Of a DNA stretch of 64,000 bases, positions 26,374 through 35,919 are shown in pieces. Within the stretch, counting starts at the first letter, position 1. The number at the start of each line of letters is the position of its first letter. The DNA lies in the NCBI RefSeq assembly GCF_016889425.1, contig NZ_CP069513.1:992001-1056000 (forward strand), given 5' to 3'. Source of the DNA: Corynebacterium amycolatum (GTDB lineage: Bacteria; Actinomycetota; Actinomycetes; Mycobacteriales; Mycobacteriaceae). The notes below the pieces were generated by a model. That model saw only the letters and a list, made by a program, of their open reading frames with translations. It was not told the origin of the DNA and did not search any database. Made by a program: the position numbers and the translations under genes.

Positions 26374-27306
26374 TTAACGGGGCAACTGGAAGCGGCCATC
26401 GGAGGTTTGCTCCGCAAGTCCGTCGTCAAGCAGGGAAAACAGTGCGCGGGAACGCTGATGCGCATCATCCCAGACCGCATCCAGAGTGGCCTGTTCGACG
26501 GGGGAGTCGGCGGCGCGGAGCACGTCGAGAAGCAAGCCCCGGACTTGACGGTCGGTGCCTTCGAACTTCTGCACACGCCGTTTAGCAGCGGCGATTTCGT
26601 GGTCTTCGGGTTCGGGGCGACCGGCGGCAATCCATGCGCAACTGGTGGCGATGGGGCAGACCTCGCACTCGGGTGTCGTTCGACAGACGGTAGCGCCGAG
26701 TTCCATGAGTGCGACGGAAGTCTCGGCCGCAGTCGTGGGGTCGAGTGGTAGGAACTCTTCGACGAGCGTCATGTCGGCGCGTTTGGCGATGCCGGGTAGG
26801 TACGTGCCCTGACGGTGTCGCCGGAGTACGCGGCGCACGTTGATGTCCACCACCGGCGTACGCACGCCAAAGGCAAACGCCGCTACTGCCCGAGCGGTGT
26901 AGTCTCCTACCCCCGGAAGGGCTAACAGTGTGTTCACGTCGCTTGGTACTTCGCCGTCGTGCTTTTCGACGATCTTTTCTGCGCATTCACGCAGCCGGAG
27001 TGCACGTCGGGGGTAGCCGAGTTTTCCCCACATACGTAGGACTTCATCCTTGGGCGCGACTGCCAAATCGGCTGGGGTGGGCCATTTTTCCAGCCAGGCG
27101 CGCCAGGAGGGGATGACGCGGGCGACGGGAGTCTGTTGACTCATCACTTCGCTGACGAGCACAGCCCATGGTGAAGTGCCTTCTTCGCGCCAGGGAAGTG
27201 GCCGCATGTTGGTGCGATACCAATCACGTAAGGCGGCATCGACGTGTTCGTCGAAGTCGTCGGATTGGTTAATTGCAGAGGTCAATCTACATTCTCGCTT
27301 TCCCAT
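26374..27306 (-). CDS. mutY: A/G-specific adenine DNA glycosylase MutY
   Basis: Base-excision enzyme that removes adenine opposite 8-oxoguanine, about 310 residues. Motifs: PWREEGTSPWAVLVSEVMSQQT with the catalytic Glu, the helix-hairpin-helix LPGVGDYTARAVAAFAFG, catalytic Asp in VVDINVRRV, and the 4Fe-4S ligands in CRTTPECEVCPIATSC. The usual C-terminal NUDIX-like domain is reduced, as in actinobacterial homologues. ATG 27306 is used; TTG 27285 with GGAAAGCGAG upstream is an alternative. Divergent from the carbonic anhydrase gene. Confidence 0.93.
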   Translation of the reverse strand: MGKRECRLTSAINQSDDFDEHVDAALRDWYRTNMRPLPWREEGTSPWAVLVSEVMSQQTPVARVIPSWRAWLEKWPTPADLAVAPKDEVLRMWGKLGYPRRALRLRECAEKIVEKHDGEVPSDVNTLLALPGVGDYTARAVAAFAFGVRTPVVDINVRRVLRRHRQGTYLPGIAKRADMTLVEEFLPLDPTTAAETSVALMELGATVCRTTPECEVCPIATSCAWIAAGRPEPEDHEIAAAKRRVQKFEGTDRQVRGLLLDVLRAADSPVEQATLDAVWDDAHQRSRALFSLLDDGLAEQTSDGRFQLPR

Positions 27307-27335
27307 AAACAGCAGAGTCGTTGCACAATATAGCT

Positions 27336-27968
27336 ATGAGCAATTCTGAGAGGACTCCTGAGAGTGTATGGCAATCGATGGTGCGCGGAAACCTCCGCTT
27401 CTGCGAGAGCAAGACTGCGCATCCTCGCCAGGACTTGGTTCGTCGTAAGCAGCTGACGCAGGGGCAGAAGCCGAAGGCCGTTGTGCTGGCTTGCTCGGAT
27501 TCCCGCGCTCCGGTGGAGATTATTTTCGATCAGGGCTTGGGCGATGTATTTGTAATCCGTACTGCCGGTGAGATTACTGACCTGTCGGTGCTGGCTTCGC
27601 TGGAATTCGCAGTTGATGGTCTTGGAGTTCCGCTGGTGATTGTTCTCGGTCACGAGTCCTGCGGCGCTGTGGCTGCGGCGAAGAATGCACTGGATGGTGG
27701 CGAACTGCCGGGTGGTTTCCAGCGTGTGCTGATTGAAAAGGTCACCCCGTCGCTGCTGGCGGCTCGCAAGGATGGCGAGACTGAAATCGACGAATTTGAG
27801 CGTCGCCACGTGCGCGAGATTGTTAATCACATTATTGATCGCTCTCCGGAGATTTCGTCGCGACTGGAGACCGGCGAGGTAGGCGTTGTCGGTATGCGGT
27901 ACCGCTTGGAGGACGGACGCGCTGAGACCGTCGTTACCCATGGAGTCAGCGAGAACCCGCTAACCTAA
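27336..27968 (+). CDS. Beta-carbonic anhydrase
   Basis: Interconverts CO2 and bicarbonate; 210 residues. The zinc ligands and the active-site dyad are in CSDSRAP (Cys, Asp-Arg) and HESCGA (His, Cys). ATG 27336 is preferred over the frame's earlier start; there is no ribosome binding site, and a weak -10 (CACAAT) ends six bases upstream, so a leaderless transcript is possible. It supplies bicarbonate for carboxylases. A membrane-protein gene follows after 4 bases. Confidence 0.92.
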   Translation: MSNSERTPESVWQSMVRGNLRFCESKTAHPRQDLVRRKQLTQGQKPKAVVLACSDSRAPVEIIFDQGLGDVFVIRTAGEITDLSVLASLEFAVDGLGVPLVIVLGHESCGAVAAAKNALDGGELPGGFQRVLIEKVTPSLLAARKDGETEIDEFERRHVREIVNHIIDRSPEISSRLETGEVGVVGMRYRLEDGRAETVVTHGVSENPLT

Positions 27969-27972
27969 ATGT

Positions 27973-28683
27973 GTGACCAATAAGCTGCCTCCAGAAATCT
28001 ACCGGCGTCGGCGTATCGCCGCGGCGGTGTTGCTCGTTATCATCCTCGTTCTCCTGGGCTGGGGTATTTCCGCACTGGTAAACCGGGACAGCGAGGATTC
28101 TGAACCGGTGAATGTCACCAGGGATGACGGGAAAGAGGTGACTCCTCCGGAACAGCCCAAGGAACCTTACGCGCCTAAGTCTGACAAGGACTCGGAGAAC
28201 GACAAGTCTGACAAGGACGCCAAGAAGGGCGACAAGGAAGGCGAAGACTCCGCGAAGGATGACGCTCAGGCGGCGCTTGCGAGCAAAAAGGACTGTACCC
28301 TTGCAGATCTGCAGGTGACGGCCACCTCGGATCAGCCGAACTACGGCGATGAGCAGCCGACTCTGGCGATTACCGTCCACAATCCCACCGGCGGTGAATG
28401 CCGCGTGAACCTTGATGAGCAGCAGTTGCGCTTCGAGGTGTACGACCTGGCAACGTATGAGCGAGTCTGGTCGGATGTGGATTGCAATGACTCCGAAGGC
28501 CACGGTGAACTGGTATTGGCACCGGGCGAGGAAGTCAACTATGCCGCCACCTGGTCGCGTCTGACCTCGGCGCCGAACAAGTGCTCCGAAGAAGACCGGG
28601 TCCCAGTTCCCTCCGGGTCGTACATCTTCTACGGCGTGATTGGTGACAACAACTCTGACGCCTACACGTTCAACATGCGCTAG
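27973..28683 (+). CDS. Membrane-anchored protein with charged linker
   Basis: 236 residues from GTG, 4 bases after the carbonic anhydrase stop. One membrane helix (IAAAVLLVIILVLLGWGISAL), then a Lys/Asp/Glu repeat linker (SDKDSENDKSDKDAKKGDKE), then an extracellular Ig-like beta domain of about 130 residues with four Cys. Such proteins are commonly found next to this carbonic anhydrase and radA in corynebacteria, to my knowledge. Function not known. The stop overlaps that of radA. Confidence 0.78.
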   Translation: MTNKLPPEIYRRRRIAAAVLLVIILVLLGWGISALVNRDSEDSEPVNVTRDDGKEVTPPEQPKEPYAPKSDKDSENDKSDKDAKKGDKEGEDSAKDDAQAALASKKDCTLADLQVTATSDQPNYGDEQPTLAITVHNPTGGECRVNLDEQQLRFEVYDLATYERVWSDVDCNDSEGHGELVLAPGEEVNYAATWSRLTSAPNKCSEEDRVPVPSGSYIFYGVIGDNNSDAYTFNMR

Positions 28684-30239
28684 CGCTTAGCTCCTAACCC
28701 AAGCTCAATGGCCTCGGCAACGGTGGCTGCTTCCAGCAGCTGCATCCCTGCCGGGCCTTTTGCGCCTCTGGGCACAATTGCCGTGTCGAAGCCCATTCGA
28801 TGAGCTTCCTTAAGGCGCCACTCCAAATCGGTCACTCGCCGCACTTCGCCGGCCAACCCCAGTTCGCCGAGTGCAATGGTTTTGTCCTGGAAGGTCCGCT
28901 TAGTCATGGATGAGGCCAGTGCCAGCGCAATCGCCAGGTCCGCGGCAGGCTCCGACAGCGTCATTCCGCCGACGGTGGACACGTACATCTCCATGCGGGC
29001 CAACTGCTTGAAGTTACCGTGTTCAGTCAGCACGGCCGCGACCATCGGCACGCGCCTCGGGTCGAGACCAGAGACATTGCGTCGTGGATTATGTGCCTCG
29101 GTGTTGATTACCAGGCCCTGCACCTCCGCCAGCAGCGGTCTGCGGCCATCCATGGCCACGGTAATTGCAGTTCCCGAGGTCGGTGTTCGGTGATGCAAAA
29201 ACAGCCCCGAGGGATCCTCAACTTCCGCAATACCGCCCGCGGTCTGCTCGAAGCAGCCCACCTCATCGGTGCTGCCGAAGCGGTTTTTCAGACCCCGCAA
29301 GAAGCGTAGCCCCGAGTGTCTATCGCCTTCGAAGTTGAGTACCACATCAACGAGGTGTTCCATCGTGCGCGGGCCGGCCACATTGCCGTCCTTGGTCACG
29401 TGCCCTACCAAGAAAATCGCAGTCCCGGTCTCCTTTGCCAACGCCGCCAGGGCAGAGGTTACGGCGCGGGCCTGAGCAACGCCACCGCGAGCACCTTCGA
29501 CGTCGGCACGCATCGTCTGCACGGAGTCCACAATGAGCAGACCGGGGGAGAGCTCTAGCGTCAGATCGATGACGTCCTCGATATTCGACACCGCCGACAG
29601 GTACAGCGAGTCCGACAGCGCGCCAGTGCGCTCGGCACGCAGTCGCACCTGACCGACCGACTCCTCACCTGTGACGTAAAGTGTCGGCCCCAAATCGCCG
29701 TCCGCGCAGCGATAGGCCACTTCAAGCAGCAACGTCGACTTACCAACCCCCGGCTCGCCGGCCAAGAGCACCAACGAACCCGGCACAATACCCGAACCGA
29801 GCACCCGATCCAGCTCACCGATGCCCGTGCGCACCGCGTGCGCAGCTTTGGCGGAAATCCCGGTAATGGCCGTCAGCTCAGAAGAAGAAGTGGGGATTCG
29901 ATCTGTTGCGGATGTCTCGGCGAGGAAACGTTCCTCCGCATCGTCGTCAAGCGCGCGCTGTGCTAAACGCTGGCTCTCAGCCGCGACGGAAGTGGAAGAT
30001 GCTTTACGACGGTCACCTCGCGTGCCGGGCTCCGTTGTGGCAGCACTCCGGCGACGTTGCTTGGCTGCCCGGGTGGCGATTTTGTCCTCAAGGGTGGAGC
30101 CGGACTTCCCTCTGCTGGAGCGGATAGTGACCTTCTCCAGTGTGCCCCACTCTTTGCAGTTGGGACATTGACCAACCCATTTCGACACCTGCCAACCGCA
30201 TGCCGAGCATTCGTAGGCTTCGTCTTTGGTCTTGGCCAC
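28680..30239 (-). CDS. radA: DNA repair protein RadA
   Basis: RecA-related recombination ATPase involved in branch migration, 519 residues. N-terminal zinc finger CSACGW.. CPNC, an actinobacterial Ser/Arg-rich insertion (about 45-115), Walker A GEPGVGKST (about 165), the RadA motif LKNRFGST, and a C-terminal Lon-protease-like domain (from about 380). ATG 30239. Order radA-lpqE-carD is conserved with mycobacteria. Confidence 0.95.
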   Translation of the reverse strand: MAKTKDEAYECSACGWQVSKWVGQCPNCKEWGTLEKVTIRSSRGKSGSTLEDKIATRAAKQRRRSAATTEPGTRGDRRKASSTSVAAESQRLAQRALDDDAEERFLAETSATDRIPTSSSELTAITGISAKAAHAVRTGIGELDRVLGSGIVPGSLVLLAGEPGVGKSTLLLEVAYRCADGDLGPTLYVTGEESVGQVRLRAERTGALSDSLYLSAVSNIEDVIDLTLELSPGLLIVDSVQTMRADVEGARGGVAQARAVTSALAALAKETGTAIFLVGHVTKDGNVAGPRTMEHLVDVVLNFEGDRHSGLRFLRGLKNRFGSTDEVGCFEQTAGGIAEVEDPSGLFLHHRTPTSGTAITVAMDGRRPLLAEVQGLVINTEAHNPRRNVSGLDPRRVPMVAAVLTEHGNFKQLARMEMYVSTVGGMTLSEPAADLAIALALASSMTKRTFQDKTIALGELGLAGEVRRVTDLEWRLKEAHRMGFDTAIVPRGAKGPAGMQLLEAATVAEAIELGLGAKR

Positions 30240-30528
30240 GGTGCAACCGCCTTTGCTTCAAACGAGGGGGCGACAGACCCGACAACGTTTGGTGCGGGAT
30301 GTGCGGGAAATGTCGCTAAAAAATTGCCCCAGATACGCGAGAACGGGCCAGGGCAGAGTCAATGACATGTGTCAAGGACTGACTGTACCGCCGTGGCCCG
30401 TATCAAGCGACCAATCGCCCATGCCCGCTCGATGAAGCTCCTCGCGTTATTTGCGGGACAGGACTGCGCTGTACCAGCGCTAATAGTGCGCTGCGCGTGA
30501 ACAGCGCAGGAACCGCGCCGTGCTGCGC

Positions 30529-31215
30529 TTACTTGGATTCAATCATGCCGTCAGCACCGCGGTTCGGTGCGCCAGCTTCCAGAATGTCAGCGGAGATGGT
30601 GATGTCCAGGTCGTAGGTGTTGGTCTGGCCCTGTGGGTCAGTGAACTCGAAGGTGGCCTCGCGGTTCTGGCCGGCAGCGCTGCTCTTGTCGCCAACCAGG
30701 GTGCTCGGGTCCAGCTCATTGGTGTAGTACGCGATGCAGCCGGTGTTGTCCTTAGCGGTCTTAGCCAGCGGATCGATGACGGACTTCGGGCCGGCAACGA
30801 TCTGGCACTCACGCGGTAGGGAGTTCTCGCCCTTGGCAGCCTTAGCGAAGGAAGGAGTCTCAGCGACCTTCTTCAGCTCAACCTCGCCGATACCTTCAAC
30901 GGTGACGGACTTCAGCGTGTAGACTGACTCGGCAGCGCGCTGCTGGTTGCTGGCGGAGAACTTCAGACCAGCGGTACCAGCCTCCGGGTCAACCAGGATG
31001 TGAGCGTCGCGGATGTTGACGAAGCCAAGAGCCGAGTTGGTGTTCTCAGCACCCTTGCCGGCAGCATCTTCGCCGCCGTTCATCGCACCGTCGACAGCCG
31101 GGTGCTGATTTGCGGTCTGCGAAATCTGACCGGCGCCACAAGCAGCAAGTGCAACTGCAGATGCTGCGGAGACGGTGACGAGGGCGCTGCGGCGAAGTAC
31201 GGACTTGAAGGCCAT
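30529..31215 (-). CDS. lpqE: LpqE-like lipoprotein
   Basis: 228-residue lipoprotein. Signal peptide with the lipobox LAAC (VALAACGAG); mature part has the VNIRDAHILVDPEAGTAGLKFSASN segment typical of LpqE, a copper-chaperone-like beta fold (PCuAC-like) without its metal motif. Two Cys (RECQIV and TGCIAY). Symbol given because of the position between radA and carD. ATG 31215 has GGAGGAAAT upstream. GC-rich repeats follow the stop (30480-30525). Confidence 0.75.
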   Translation of the reverse strand: MAFKSVLRRSALVTVSAASAVALAACGAGQISQTANQHPAVDGAMNGGEDAAGKGAENTNSALGFVNIRDAHILVDPEAGTAGLKFSASNQQRAAESVYTLKSVTVEGIGEVELKKVAETPSFAKAAKGENSLPRECQIVAGPKSVIDPLAKTAKDNTGCIAYYTNELDPSTLVGDKSSAAGQNREATFEFTDPQGQTNTYDLDITISADILEAGAPNRGADGMIESK

Positions 31216-31369
31216 GACTAGATTTCCTCCAGTAGCTTGAGGATGGGCGATAGGATTTTCAGTATTTAAAGAACACCTTAGTGTCTTCCTAAGATGTTCT
31301 CATACTACCCGTAAAATCATGGGGGGACATGATAGGGTGGAAGGCCGTTGGAAAGGGCGTGTGCATTAC

Positions 31370-31945
31370 ATGGAATTCAGCATTGGCGATACCGTAGTTT
31401 ATCCGCACCACGGAGCTGCGAAAATCGAAAACATCATTGAACGAGAGCTTAACGGTGAGACCGTTCAGTACCTCGTACTGCAAATTCTGCAGAGTGATCT
31501 GAATATCCAGGTTCCCGCCAAGAATGCCGAGTTGGTTGGCGTCCGCGACGTTGTCGGTGAAGAGGGGCTGCTAAAGGTCTTCTCCGTTCTGCGTGAGACC
31601 GATGTGGAAGAGGCCGGCAACTGGTCCCGCCGCTACAAGGCCAACCAGGAACGACTGGGTTCGGGCGATATTAACAAGGTCGCTGAGGTAGTCCGTGACC
31701 TGTGGCGCCGCGATCAGGACCGCGGTCTGTCCGCCGGTGAAAAGCGTATGTTGAGCAAGGCTCGCCAGGTTCTCGTCGGTGAGCTCGCGCTTGCCGACGG
31801 CGTTGATGAGGCCAAGGTCGAGGAAGTCTTTGCCCGCGTCGATGCCACTATCGAACGTCACCGCACACTGGCACAGGAAGGTGCCGCTGGTGAGAAGAAG
31901 GATGAAGCCGACGATAAGCCGGTGGACCTGGACGCAGACGCATAA
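31370..31945 (+). CDS. carD: RNA polymerase-binding transcription factor CarD
   Basis: 191-residue CarD/CdnL. N-terminal RNAP-interaction (TRCF-like) domain: [20 protein letters not shown], followed by the helical DNA-binding domain with [13 protein letters not shown] and ending in an acidic tail. It stabilises RNAP open complexes, especially at rRNA promoters. ATG 31370 matches the conserved N-terminus; the frame's earlier starts do not. In mycobacteria and most corynebacteria ispD and ispF follow; here the next gene is cysS. Confidence 0.95.
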   Translation: MEFSIGDTVVYPHHGAAKIENIIERELNGETVQYLVLQILQSDLNIQVPAKNAELVGVRDVVGEEGLLKVFSVLRETDVEEAGNWSRRYKANQERLGSGDINKVAEVVRDLWRRDQDRGLSAGEKRMLSKARQVLVGELALADGVDEAKVEEVFARVDATIERHRTLAQEGAAGEKKDEADDKPVDLDADA

Positions 31946-32000
31946 GTCGTTTCCCTTCCCCGGTTCCTTCCAGTAGGGATTTTCTGCACTTTTCCGGTTA

Positions 32001-32047
32001 ACGGCTAGCGCACACACATTGCCCGTGTGCGCTAGCCGTTTTCTCTT
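32001..32047 (+). terminator. Terminator after carD
   Basis: Perfect 15-bp stem ACGGCTAGCGCACAC (32001-32015) and GTGTGCGCTAGCCGT (32025-32039), then TTTCTCTTTTT. Confidence 0.9.
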
Positions 32048-32084
32048 TTTCACCCGTATCTATTTCCCCGCTATGCTCGGGGCT

Positions 32085-33488
32085 GTGACTTTTCAAATCT
32101 TCGATACCGCAACCCGCCAACTGAAGGATTTTGAGCCTCTCCGCGAGGGGCATGCCTCCATTTACCTGTGCGGTGCGACCCCGCAGGCTCAGCCGCACAT
32201 TGGCCATGTTCGTTCCGGCGTGGCCTTTGATATCTTGCGCCGTTGGTTGATTGCCAAGGGGTATGACGTCGCGTTTGTGCGTAACGTCACCGATATCGAT
32301 GACAAGATCTTGAATAAGGCCGCCGAGCACGGCCGCCCTTGGTGGGAGTGGGTCTCCCGCTTTGAGCGCGAATTTACCTGGGCCTACAACCAGCTCGGCG
32401 TTCTTCCGCCGAGCGTTGAGCCGCGCGCTACCGGACATGTCACTCAGATGGTGGAGTACATGCAGCGTCTGATGGATAACGGCTTCGCCTACGCTGTCGA
32501 TGGCAGCGTCTATTTCGACGTGGACGCCTGGTCCAAGGCTGAAGGCAGCGACTACGGTAGCCTGTCCGGCAACCGCGTTGAGGAGATGGAGCAGGGCGAG
32601 ACCAATACTCCGGGCAAGCGTGGCGCGCACGATTTTGCGCTGTGGAAGGCCGCCAAGCCGGGCGAGCCCTCCTGGCCGACGCCGTGGGGCAATGGGCGTC
32701 CGGGCTGGCACCTGGAGTGCTCGGCCATGGCCACCTACTACTTGGGTTCGGAGTTCGACATCCACTGTGGCGGTCTCGACCTGCAGTTCCCGCATCATGA
32801 AAACGAGATTGCGCAGTCGCACGCAGCTGGCGACGGCTTTGCCCGCTACTGGATGCACAATCACTGGGTCACCATGTCCGGTGAAAAGATGTCGAAGTCG
32901 CTCGGCAACGTTTTGTCTGTGCCGCACATTTTGACCATGGTTCGTCCGGTTGAGCTGCGTTACTACCTCGGCAGTGCGCACTACCGCTCCGTGCTGGAGT
33001 ACTCCGAGGAGGCTCTGCAGGAAGCGGCAGCGGGCTACCGTCGTATCGAGGCGTTTATGCACCGTGCCGTCGATAAGCTCGGCGATATCGAAATCGGTGA
33101 GTGGACGCCGGCGTTCGAAGCAGCGCTCGACGACGACCTCGCTGTCCCGCGCGCGCTCGCAGAAATCCACAACGCTGTTCGTGGAGGCAATCAGGCGCTT
33201 GCCGACGGCGACGAGACCAAGGCCAAGGAGATTGCCGGTGCTGTCCGCGCTATGGCCGCAGTCCTTGGATTCGATCCGCTGAATGAGCAGTGGGCAACCT
33301 CCGATTCCGGTTCTGATGCAGCAATGCATGCGCTCGGTGTGCTGGTTGAGCACCAGTTGGAGGAACGCACCCGGGCTCGTGCAGAGAAGGACTGGGCTAC
33401 GGCTGATGCTGTGCGCGACCGCCTGAAGGAAGCGGGTATCGAGGTAACTGATACCGCGGATGGTCCAGCATGGTCTGTCGCTGACTAG
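32085..33488 (+). CDS. cysS: Cysteinyl-tRNA synthetase
   Basis: Class I synthetase charging tRNA-Cys; about 467 residues. Zinc-site Cys in [12 protein letters not shown] motif in PHIGHVRSG, zinc ligands CSAM and HCGG..H, and [10 protein letters not shown] (KMSKS). I use GTG 32085 (VTFQIFD) as start because family members begin just there and CGGGG lies upstream; ATG 32073 is the alternative. rlmB follows after 57 bases, probably cotranscribed. Confidence 0.95.
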   Translation: MTFQIFDTATRQLKDFEPLREGHASIYLCGATPQAQPHIGHVRSGVAFDILRRWLIAKGYDVAFVRNVTDIDDKILNKAAEHGRPWWEWVSRFEREFTWAYNQLGVLPPSVEPRATGHVTQMVEYMQRLMDNGFAYAVDGSVYFDVDAWSKAEGSDYGSLSGNRVEEMEQGETNTPGKRGAHDFALWKAAKPGEPSWPTPWGNGRPGWHLECSAMATYYLGSEFDIHCGGLDLQFPHHENEIAQSHAAGDGFARYWMHNHWVTMSGEKMSKSLGNVLSVPHILTMVRPVELRYYLGSAHYRSVLEYSEEALQEAAAGYRRIEAFMHRAVDKLGDIEIGEWTPAFEAALDDDLAVPRALAEIHNAVRGGNQALADGDETKAKEIAGAVRAMAAVLGFDPLNEQWATSDSGSDAAMHALGVLVEHQLEERTRARAEKDWATADAVRDRLKEAGIEVTDTADGPAWSVAD

Positions 33489-33545
33489 GGCTGAAAAGCT
33501 GGCTTTAGGCTAAAGAAAACTATTAACAACAGGAAGCAGGTAGCT

Positions 33546-34490
33546 ATGGCAGGCAACGGTCGTCGTGGTGCAGTGCGCAAGGCAAGCAAGAAGAACGTTG
33601 GCGGCTCCGGTGGCCAAAAGCGTGGCTTGCGTGGCAAGGGGCCGACCCCGAAAGCAGAGGACCGCGTTTATCACGCAGCTCATAAGCGGGCGAAAGAGAA
33701 GCGCCGCCGTGACTCGGGGCGTCATGAGCGCAAGGGGGATGGCACCGAGCTGGTAGTTGGCCGTAACCCGGTCGTGGAGTGCCTGCATGCAAAGGTGCCA
33801 GCGGCCGCGCTGATTGTGGCGCTGGGTACCGACAATGACGAGCGCCTGCAGGAGTCAGTGCGTATTGCTAACTCCCGTGGTATCCCGATTCGCGAGGTAC
33901 CCCGCCACGAGTTGGACACCATGACCGGCAACACCATGCACCAGGGTATCGGCCTGCAGATTCCGCCGTACAAGTACGCATCTGTCGAAGATCTGATTGA
34001 TTCTGTGGCCAAGACCGGTGAGCCGGGCCTTATCGTCTGCCTGGATAACATCACTGATCCGCGTAACCTGGGTGCGGTCATTCGCTCGGTGGCGGCCTTT
34101 GGTGGTCACGGTGTGGTGATTCCGGAGCGTCGCTCGGCTGCCATTACGGGCGTCGCCTGGCGTACCTCTGCTGGTACTGCTGCGCGTCTGCCGGTTGCGC
34201 GGGCGACCAACATGGTGCGCTCGCTCAAGCAGTTCCAGAAGGCTGGTTACCAGGTCGTTGGACTGGATGCCGGTGGCGATCACACTCTGGACACTTACGA
34301 CGGCACCACCCCGGTGGTTGTGGTCGTCGGCTCCGAGGGCAAGGGACTTTCGCGCCTGGTGCGCGATACCTGTGACACCATCATGTCCATTCCGATGACC
34401 GGTTGGGTTGAGTCGCTCAACGCTTCCGTTGCTGCCGGCGTGACTCTGAGTGAGTTTGCCCGCCAGCGCCGGGCAAAGAGTAGCCAGTAG
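33546..34490 (+). CDS. rlmB: 23S rRNA (guanosine-2'-O-)-methyltransferase RlmB family
   Basis: SPOUT methyltransferase, 314 residues. Basic N-terminal extension of about 65 residues ([15 protein letters not shown]..), substrate-binding domain [13 protein letters not shown], and the catalytic SPOUT motifs [33 protein letters not shown] and [18 protein letters not shown]. It methylates a conserved 23S rRNA guanosine (Gm2251 in E. coli). Next to cysS as in other actinobacteria. Terminator follows at 34499. Confidence 0.92.
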   Translation: MAGNGRRGAVRKASKKNVGGSGGQKRGLRGKGPTPKAEDRVYHAAHKRAKEKRRRDSGRHERKGDGTELVVGRNPVVECLHAKVPAAALIVALGTDNDERLQESVRIANSRGIPIREVPRHELDTMTGNTMHQGIGLQIPPYKYASVEDLIDSVAKTGEPGLIVCLDNITDPRNLGAVIRSVAAFGGHGVVIPERRSAAITGVAWRTSAGTAARLPVARATNMVRSLKQFQKAGYQVVGLDAGGDHTLDTYDGTTPVVVVVGSEGKGLSRLVRDTCDTIMSIPMTGWVESLNASVAAGVTLSEFARQRRAKSSQ

Positions 34491-34498
34491 CGCATTTG

Positions 34499-34559
34499 AT
34501 ACCCCCGTAGGCACCATTACCAATTCGTCATAGTAATGGCGTTTACGTGGGGTATTTTG
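34499..34559 (+). terminator. Terminator after rlmB
   Basis: ATACCCCCGTA-GGCACCATTAC on the left pairs with GTAATGGCG-TTTACGTGGGGTAT on the right, with a small internal loop, followed by TTTT. Confidence 0.75.
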
Positions 34560-34842
34560 CGTTCTAAATGGCGGCCGGTACTTATGGCTACCCCCAGTAG
34601 TTCAGCGCTTTAAAGATAATTCTATTTCCGGCGTGCGCTGCAGAAATGACGGCGTTATTATCACTTCCAACAGAAAATTATCCGTAGTTTCCTGAAGGGG
34701 AGGGCGGGCAAATCATGCTCCTAGAAATGGGGGCGTAATTGGCCGTAATTTAGGGATGCTCACGGACCTAGCGGTGGCTTGTACAGCTAGCTTTTGGGTC
34801 ACTGAGATGTCAGACCACGACATCCTCAGCGTTAGTTTTTCT
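34560..34842 (+). other. Non-coding stretch ending in a terminator-like hairpin; possible small RNA
   Basis: About 280 bases with no credible reading frame after the rlmB terminator. It ends in CTGAGATGTC (34802-34811) pairing with GACATCCTCAG (34819-34829), then GCGTTAGTTTTTCT, an intrinsic-terminator shape on the + strand. A terminator with no gene before it suggests an RNA gene. I can find no promoter with certainty and match it to no known RNA family. Confidence 0.3.
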
Positions 34843-34931
34843 GTCTGCCGGGTCACCCCATTTCGGCAGCCTCGCAGTCTTAAAAAGAGCGGGGGTATTG
34901 GAGTCTGCTTTTAGAGAATCCAGTAAAAATA

Positions 34932-35003
34932 CGGGCAGCCCCTCGGTGGCGAGAGGGGAGGTGGACGCACCTTCTCCGCAATCGTCACTCGAGGAGCTGC
35001 CCG
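34932..35003. terminator. Large nested stem-loop after the metal-transport operon
   Basis: Outer stem CGGGCAGC (34932-34939) with GCTGCCCG (34996-35003), continued after a single mismatch by CCTCG/CGAGG. Inside is a second hairpin, GGGGAGGTG-GACG-CACCTTCTCC (about 9 bp with wobbles). T-runs flank it on both strands (GATGTTTTTG on +; GTATTTTTAC on -). On the minus strand it lies just after the ABC transporter operon, so it is probably its terminator; the size and inner hairpin are unusual. Confidence 0.6.
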
Positions 35004-35046
35004 ATGTTTTTGTTGTTTTAAAAGCCACTCCGAAAAGCGTATGTGT

Positions 35047-35919
35047 CTATTTGCTCCACTTGGCAGCCTGAACGTCGTCACGCGTTGCCTTACGCGACTG
35101 CACCGTTCCGATGGCGTAGCAGGTCAGGTAGATGACGAACGCGATTGTTGTCACTAGAACGCTGACCGGGATGCCCGGTGCGAGCGAGAGGACGATGCCG
35201 CCGACAGCCGCGACCTCGGCGAAGATGGTCGACAGGATGATGGCCTTCACCGGCGAGGCAGTGACGAATGCGGCCGCGGCACCCGGGGTGATAATCAGGG
35301 CGATGACGAGCAGGGAGCCGACAATTTGCACGCCCTGGGCGGCGACGAGACCGGTGAGAATCGCGAAGTAGATCGATAGCGCCTTGACGTTGACACCACA
35401 GGCGGCGGCCATGATGGGGTCAGCGGAGGCGAATAGCAGCGGCCGCCATTTCCAGGCAACGCCGCCGACGACGATGACCGCGACGATGGCCATCGTCCAT
35501 AGAGAAGTGTCAGTCAGACCAATGATCTGGCCGGTGAGAAGTGAAAACGCGGTACTTGTCCGGCCAGGGTAGAGGTGGATAAACAGCACCGATAAGCCCA
35601 TGCCGAAGCTCAAAACCACGCCCACAACCGCATCTTGGCGCCCTCGAAGCGACAGTGCTGCCAGGACTATTGCGATGAGCACCGAGCCGATAATGGCGCC
35701 GCTGCTGACACTGACACCCAGTAATAGAGCCGCGGATGCGCCCATGAGTGCCAGCTCACTGGTGCCGTGGACCGTGAAGCTCATCTGCCGCATGACAATC
35801 AGGGGCGAGATGATGCCGGAAATTAGCCCAAGCAGTGCTGCTGCAATGAGGGCATTGTGGACGAATCCGACCTGGAGTAGGGCGGCGGTGTCGGAGAAAT
35901 ACTGAGCCAGTAGGGTCAT
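35047..35919 (-). CDS. Zinc/manganese-type ABC transporter permease
   Basis: ZnuB/TroC-type membrane subunit, 290 residues with 8-9 hydrophobic helices. Family segments: ALLGLISGIISPLIVMRQMSF, LALMGASAALLLGV, and GSLLVIALIITPGAAAAFV. Its ATG overlaps the ATPase stop (TAATG). It forms the permease of an importer with the ATPase and His-rich binding protein upstream. The metal is most likely zinc given the His-rich loop of the binding protein. Confidence 0.9.
   Translation of the reverse strand: MTLLAQYFSDTAALLQVGFVHNALIAAALLGLISGIISPLIVMRQMSFTVHGTSELALMGASAALLLGVSVSSGAIIGSVLIAIVLAALSLRGRQDAVVGVVLSFGMGLSVLFIHLYPGRTSTAFSLLTGQIIGLTDTSLWTMAIVAVIVVGGVAWKWRPLLFASADPIMAAACGVNVKALSIYFAILTGLVAAQGVQIVGSLLVIALIITPGAAAAFVTASPVKAIILSTIFAEVAAVGGIVLSLAPGIPVSVLVTTIAFVIYLTCYAIGTVQSRKATRDDVQAAKWSK

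Noticed and set aside
31998..33353. 451-codon minus-strand frame opposite cysS
   Set aside because: Shadow of cysS, Leu/Val/Arg-rich without motifs.
34810..35028. 72-codon minus-strand frame
   Set aside because: It lies over the large stem-loop at 34932-35003 and its composition follows from that hairpin; no domain or ribosome binding site evidence.
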